Assembly: GCF_000152625.1 (NCBI RefSeq)
Contig: NZ_CH724156.1
Location: 2,596,602 to 2,660,601, forward strand
From: Roseovarius nubinhibens ISM
Lineage (GTDB): Bacteria; Pseudomonadota; Alphaproteobacteria; Rhodobacterales; Rhodobacteraceae
Direction: 5' to 3'
Length of the DNA: 64,000 bases
In this document: piece by piece, positions 60,810 to 64,000 of the stretch
Position numbering within the stretch: the first letter of the stretch is position 1
How the letters are laid out: the number at the start of each line of letters is the position of its first letter
Notes under the pieces: model-generated
Seen by the model: the letters and a program-made list of their open reading frames with translations, nothing else
Told to the model about the DNA's origin: nothing
Database searches by the model: none
Made by a program: the position numbers and the translations under genes

Positions 60810-61123
60810 TTACCCGCTATGCACTCATCGCCGCGCTGGCCGCCGTTCTGGGGCTCGGCGCGGCCCTCTGGTGGCAGTCTGGCACCGTCGACCGCCTGCG
60901 CGACGATAAAGCCCGCCTGACGCGCTCTGTGACGGCTCTCGAGCAATCCCGCGCGCAAGCTCGCGCCGCTGCTGATGTGGCCCGCGCCGAGGCCGCGCGA
61001 CAGGCCGCCGCCGCCGCCGAATATGAGCAGGTCAAAGACGCTTTCCGAAAAGGAGATTTCGATGCGCCGCTTCCTGACGATTTCCGCGCTCTTCTGGGTC
61101 GCATCCTGCACGCCCAGGATTGA
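60806..61123 (+). CDS. Rz-like inner-membrane spanin
   Basis: 105 residues: an N-terminal membrane anchor (LIAALAAVLGLGAALWW, about 7-23) followed by a long Ala/Arg/Glu coiled coil. Typical i-spanin layout. The Rz1-like lipoprotein gene begins inside its 3' end in another frame. Together they fuse inner and outer membranes as the last step of lysis. Confidence 0.8.
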   Translation: MITRYALIAALAAVLGLGAALWWQSGTVDRLRDDKARLTRSVTALEQSRAQARAAADVARAEAARQAAAAAEYEQVKDAFRKGDFDAPLPDDFRALLGRILHAQD

Positions 61124-61373
61124 ATATCGCAATATCGTTCCCGATGTGCCCGAGCCGCTGCGCCAGCCGGTCACGGTGCCCGAGCGGCGTGCCGAGACGC
61201 TGGCCGATGTTGGGGTGATCCTGACCGACCATGTGCAGGCGCTCGATCGAGCCAATGGGCAGATCATCGCGACAGATTGCATCCTCGACGCCGTCGAGGA
61301 GGGGCAGCCCGCACAGGTGTGTTTGGAGCCAAGCAGAAATACTTCAATGACCCTTGAAAACATGAGTAATTGA
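61062..61373 (+). CDS. Rz1-like outer-membrane lipoprotein spanin
   Basis: 103 residues from ATG 61062 with AAAAGGAG upstream; further upstream in-frame sequence is antispanin-frame noise. Signal peptide with lipobox (LFWVASC) and then a Pro-containing mature segment (IVPDVPEPLRQPVTVPERRA). It overlaps Rz by 62 bp in a different frame, the classic nested arrangement. Longer than many Rz1 proteins. Confidence 0.78.
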   Translation: MRRFLTISALFWVASCTPRIEYRNIVPDVPEPLRQPVTVPERRAETLADVGVILTDHVQALDRANGQIIATDCILDAVEEGQPAQVCLEPSRNTSMTLENMSN

Positions 61374-61457
61374 ACTATCGGGGTTAAAAATGGTGACGTC
61401 TAGCTGAACCAATCTAGCTTCTAGGAGTTGAGCTATTGTGCACCCCGGGAGAGATCG

Positions 61458-61904
61458 ATGATCAAGTACGTCGCAGAGTTCGAACGTGAGCCAAGAATTC
61501 TCGTGGACGACGGCATCGAGATTATTGACTTGTTGCCGATAGCGCGCCTCGTACACGAGCAGGCAGGGTTTAGTTCAAAGCTCTCCGACAGAGAAGCTGC
61601 GGTGATCGCTCGCGAGCGGTTCTTTTTGTATGCAAGATATCAGGATCCTGGCGTTGAACCTCACTACGACCTTCAAGATGAGGATAGGCTCCTAATCGAG
61701 CGCATCCGTGATTGGGCCATGTGGTTTCAAGCCTATCGAATTTTAGATCGCACTTGGTTCAAAAAGTATCGCTTCGTGGTTTGTGATGAACCTTGCGAGG
61801 CAAGTCGGGCGCTTTGTTGTCGCATACTAAGAGGCAACGCTCTTTCGCCTTTACCACTGCCGCAGTGCCGTAAGAAATGTGGTTGTCGATATGATCCTGC
61901 TTAG
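61458..61904 (+). CDS. Hypothetical protein downstream of lysis genes
   Basis: 148 residues from ATG 61458 after GGAGAG. Body rich in Arg, Asp, Glu with aromatic residues (DWAMWFQAYRILDRTWFKKY); Cys-rich end (CRKKCGCRYDP). No family recognised. More AT-rich codons than the late phage genes, so it may be a cargo (moron) gene. Meets a minus-strand small gene tail to tail. Confidence 0.6.
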   Translation: MIKYVAEFEREPRILVDDGIEIIDLLPIARLVHEQAGFSSKLSDREAAVIARERFFLYARYQDPGVEPHYDLQDEDRLLIERIRDWAMWFQAYRILDRTWFKKYRFVVCDEPCEASRALCCRILRGNALSPLPLPQCRKKCGCRYDPA

Positions 61905-62083
61905 TTGCGATCACCAGTGTTCTGGTTGCCATCTTCTTCGGATTGCTGCCGAAAATAGTCTCTGGCTTTTTCGGTTAAGCCGTATCTCTCAACGTACTCC
62001 ATCACTACGTCCTCCAACGACAGCTTAGGCCCGTTGCGTTTTGTTCCTTTGGTCTTGCATGTTTGTGAAATCACTTGTGGCAT
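61901..62083 (-). CDS. Small hypothetical protein
   Basis: 60 residues, charged, with SLEDVVMEYVERYGLTEKAR as a plausible helical core. It converges with the preceding gene with a 4-bp overlap. No good ribosome-binding site is evident. Low-confidence gene in an AT-richer segment. Confidence 0.4.
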   Translation of the reverse strand: MPQVISQTCKTKGTKRNGPKLSLEDVVMEYVERYGLTEKARDYFRQQSEEDGNQNTGDRN

Positions 62084-62229
62084 TTGTTAGTCATCCTCGT
62101 TCGCACATACCTTAGTTCAATCTGATGCCCATTCCTCACCTTCCGATTCTTGATGGGGTTGGACCAGCTTGGCCCAGTAGTGGCCTTTTCCCTTAATCGT
62201 CGCCTGCGAGGGCCTATCAGCCTCCTAGT

Positions 62230-62592
62230 CGCCGTCTCAGAGCAAATTCATCTGCCGCGCGCCTGGGCGATTTTCCAAGACGTCTTCGACAAAAACGAGC
62301 TGCAGCAAGCTGGACGTCGACAACGTTTGTTCTTCGCGTAAACGGCAGCGAATTGGGTCGTTGGCATTGAGAGCCACAAGTCCTTCCTAGACTTTGTTTG
62401 AAAATCAGCGTCTTCCAGTTCATGAAGATTCTTCATGCCCGTTGGCATAATCCTAGTGATCTTCTTCTTCCAGTTAAAGTGCGTCGCCTGGCTGATCCCA
62501 GCCTTCCGACAAATCTCAGCAACAGATGCTCTTTCTTCGCCTTGCTTGATGATGAACGCTTTCTACGCGTCCGTGAAGTAGGATGCTTTAAT
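62230..62592 (-). pseudogene. Decayed IS3-family transposase orfA
   Basis: Read from 62592 leftward the translation gives KASYFTDA, a stop (TAG where Gln is expected), then KAFIIKQGEERASVAEICRK, AGISQATHFNWKKKI and MKNLHELED, the HTH and leucine-zipper pattern of IS3-family OrfA. The start ATG has become ATT, and alignment drifts after about residue 75. No orfB catalytic core or terminal repeats were found. It is a remnant, not active. Confidence 0.75.
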
Positions 62593-62709
62593 CGCTATCC
62601 GCTCCTCTCCCAGCCAAGGGCAACCTAGCGGAAAACTCTGTCCATAGACGGGGAAATTTTCAGGACGCACTGCAGTTAAACAACAGGCTAGCGTTAAATT
62701 CCGAACATC

Positions 62710-62847
62710 TCATGTAAGCAGGTCATATGCAATTGCACCGAAAACCATACAAAAAATGATCGCTAACAGGAACCAAACTATAGGACGTTTAAACCAAAGC
62801 TTTTTTTGGGCCTCTTCAATCTTTCTGAGCGCTTCATTGCGTTTCAT
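62710..62847 (-). CDS. Very small membrane protein
   Basis: 45 residues from ATG 62847, or 71 from ATG 62925. Charged N-terminal helix (NEALRKIEEAQKKLW) then one membrane segment (IVWFLLAIIFCMVFGAIAYD). No family recognised. It lies between the IS relic and the histidine kinase. Start uncertain. Confidence 0.5.
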   Translation of the reverse strand: MKRNEALRKIEEAQKKLWFKRPIVWFLLAIIFCMVFGAIAYDLLT

Positions 62848-63027
62848 TTCAATACCCTGTGAAGCCGACCGGTGATGGAAGGGCTCCATCTCTCCACGCT
62901 GAGTCGACGGCTTTGTACGTTTCATGTTCCACCTACTCTTTCAGACGGTTCAAGTGAGGCATGCCGACGAAACTATTCCGGCTCGGCAAGTGGCGATTCT
63001 GCTCGATCAACAAGTCATCGAGCATCT

Positions 63028-64000
63028 TCATGCCTTTTCCAATGTAAGTGTGAAAGTACTGCCAACGCCTACCTCACTGCTAACAGTGATATCGCCGCCT
63101 TCTAAGTTAGCCAACTCTTTTGCAATTGACAGGCCTAGACCGACCCCTTCGACAGTACGCGAATAGGAAGAATCTGTTTGGTAGAATGCCTTGAAAACAC
63201 GCTCAAGATCTTTGTTCTCGATGCCAATGCCAGAATCCTGAATAACAATCTCAATTACGTCGACCTTCTCCTTTACTGATAGGGAGACTCCTCCAGTTTC
63301 TGTGAACTTTATTGCATTTCCCAGTAAGTTAATAACAATTTGCCGCGTGCGCACAACATCCGCATAAACCATTGCCGACTTTAGCTCGGTAGTTAGTTCA
63401 AGCCCCTTTTCTTCAGTAAGAACCCGCATTTGCTCAACCACGGGGGCCACCACATAAGTAATGTCACAAACTTCCGGTTCTATCTCCAGGCGACCTGTTT
63501 CGATCCTGGCGTAATCTAGCAATTGGTTTACTAAGAATAGTAAATGTTCACCTGATTTTTCAATTTTCACCATGCCGGAGACAGAAGATTCCATAATTTC
63601 GTCGGCAAGTTTTTTCACCTCATCAAGGCAAACGTTATCACTTTCAAGAGCTTGGGCTAATTTTCTCGCGGGCGGCATCTGCTTCAAATGCGCTCCAAGA
63701 CGCGCATAGCCGAGAATGACCGTTAACGGCGTTCTGAGCTCATGGCTTACAACACTTAGAAAATTAATCTTAGCTAAGTCGGCGACCTTTGCATCATCTT
63801 TGGCCTCCTCCAGCATTCTTATCGTTGATAGAGCTGTGGCCTCACTCATTTGCAACTTATCTGAAACCCTTATGAGATGAAACGTGACCCATGTAATCAG
63901 TGATATCAGCGCCGAAGCAGACAGCAGCAGAACAGGCAGAAGCTTATACGCTAAGTCTGTCCCGGGCAAATCGGGGGTCCAAGAAAGCCAAGTGATTACG
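63028..64000 (-). CDS. Sensor histidine kinase, 5' end outside window
   Basis: The frame is open through the right edge; an in-frame TTG at 63969 is internal. From there: a membrane helix (LLPVLLLSASALISLITWV), a short linker, HisKA with phospho-acceptor His in FLSVVSHELRTPLT (residue 76 from that TTG), then HATPase with N box NLLGNAIKFTE, G1 DSGIGI and G2 GVGLGLSIAKELA. No receiver domain follows. AT-richer than the chromosomal genes at the left, so perhaps part of an island. Signal unknown. Confidence 0.92.
   Translation of the reverse strand, partial: VITWLSWTPDLPGTDLAYKLLPVLLLSASALISLITWVTFHLIRVSDKLQMSEATALSTIRMLEEAKDDAKVADLAKINFLSVVSHELRTPLTVILGYARLGAHLKQMPPARKLAQALESDNVCLDEVKKLADEIMESSVSGMVKIEKSGEHLLFLVNQLLDYARIETGRLEIEPEVCDITYVVAPVVEQMRVLTEEKGLELTTELKSAMVYADVVRTRQIVINLLGNAIKFTETGGVSLSVKEKVDVIEIVIQDSGIGIENKDLERVFKAFYQTDSSYSRTVEGVGLGLSIAKELANLEGGDITVSSEVGVGSTFTLTLEKA

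Larger units (their letters stand above)
36173..61373. mobile_element. Siphovirus-like prophage, lambdoid organisation, HK97-type head
   Basis: Continuous phage module order: int-xis and small genes leftward; repressor/cro switch; early genes; HNH, small and large terminase, portal, protease, capsid, connectors, tail tube, tail chaperones, tape measure, fibre, lysis genes rightward. Codon and base composition differ from the flanking GC-rich genes, most clearly in int and the immunity region. All core modules look intact. The right boundary is set at the last recognised phage gene; the true end could lie up to about 62.7 kb. Confidence 0.85.

Noticed and set aside
62398..62628. 76-codon plus-strand frame
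   Set aside because: It is the antisense of the decayed IS3 orfA, whose protein pattern is recognisable on the minus strand.
1..64000. CRISPR arrays, tRNA or rRNA genes
   Set aside because: No regularly spaced repeats and no cloverleaf or rRNA-like sequence were noticed on either strand; this was by reading only, without a covariance search.

Overview
The window comes from a high-GC alphaproteobacterium, most likely a roseobacter-group Rhodobacteraceae. Four things suggest this: strong G/C preference at third codon positions, a Tat-dependent TRAP transporter, the aerobic CobG-type cobalamin pathway, and a GTTC-N7-GTTC LexA box. This is inferred from gene content alone; no rRNA or tRNA gene is present.

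1-17.5 kb: a catabolic locus for an amine-like substrate that I cannot name. It holds a class III aminotransferase (cut by the left edge), an acetylpolyamine-amidohydrolase-like protein, a DAO-type flavoprotein, a GMC oxidoreductase on the minus strand, a complete TRAP transporter (DctP with Tat signal, DctQ, DctM), an IclR regulator, an FMO-like flavoprotein, RidA, a DUF1028 protein, a Rieske oxygenase, an aldehyde dehydrogenase, a LysR regulator and a trimethylamine-dehydrogenase-like iron-sulfur flavoprotein.

17.7-33.1 kb: aerobic cobalamin (corrin ring) biosynthesis behind two cobalamin riboswitches. The first precedes a possible 24-codon leader ORF, a DUF1636 protein, cobW, cobN, cobG, cobH, cobI, cobJ, cobK (minus strand), cobL, cobE, cobM, cobB and cobA, mostly with overlapping ends. 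The second precedes a lone CbiM-type cobalt permease; cobF follows after a terminator. cobS, cobT and the late genes are not here.

33.2-36.0 kb: an XRE-cupin regulator with a perfect inverted repeat in its promoter region, and an Old-Yellow-Enzyme-type flavoprotein.

36.2-61.4 kb: a siphovirus-like prophage. The leftward arm carries integrase, excisionase, a methyltransferase-like protein and small proteins. An immunity region has a short XRE repressor facing a Cro-like gene, with matching operator-like sequences. The rightward arm carries early genes, HNH nuclease, P27/HK97-type packaging and head genes, tail genes (including a -1 frameshift between two tail chaperones), and a lysis cassette with nested Rz/Rz1-like genes. 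The most interesting spot is a promoter with a perfect alphaproteobacterial LexA box at 39.9 kb, pointing antisense through the repressor gene towards cro. The repressor has no self-cleavage domain, so this promoter could explain SOS induction. A run of five hairpins ending in an intrinsic terminator lies in the early operon (41.09-41.33 kb).

61.4-64 kb: more AT-rich DNA with unrecognised small genes, a decayed IS3-family orfA and a sensor histidine kinase cut by the right edge. The right prophage border could not be placed.
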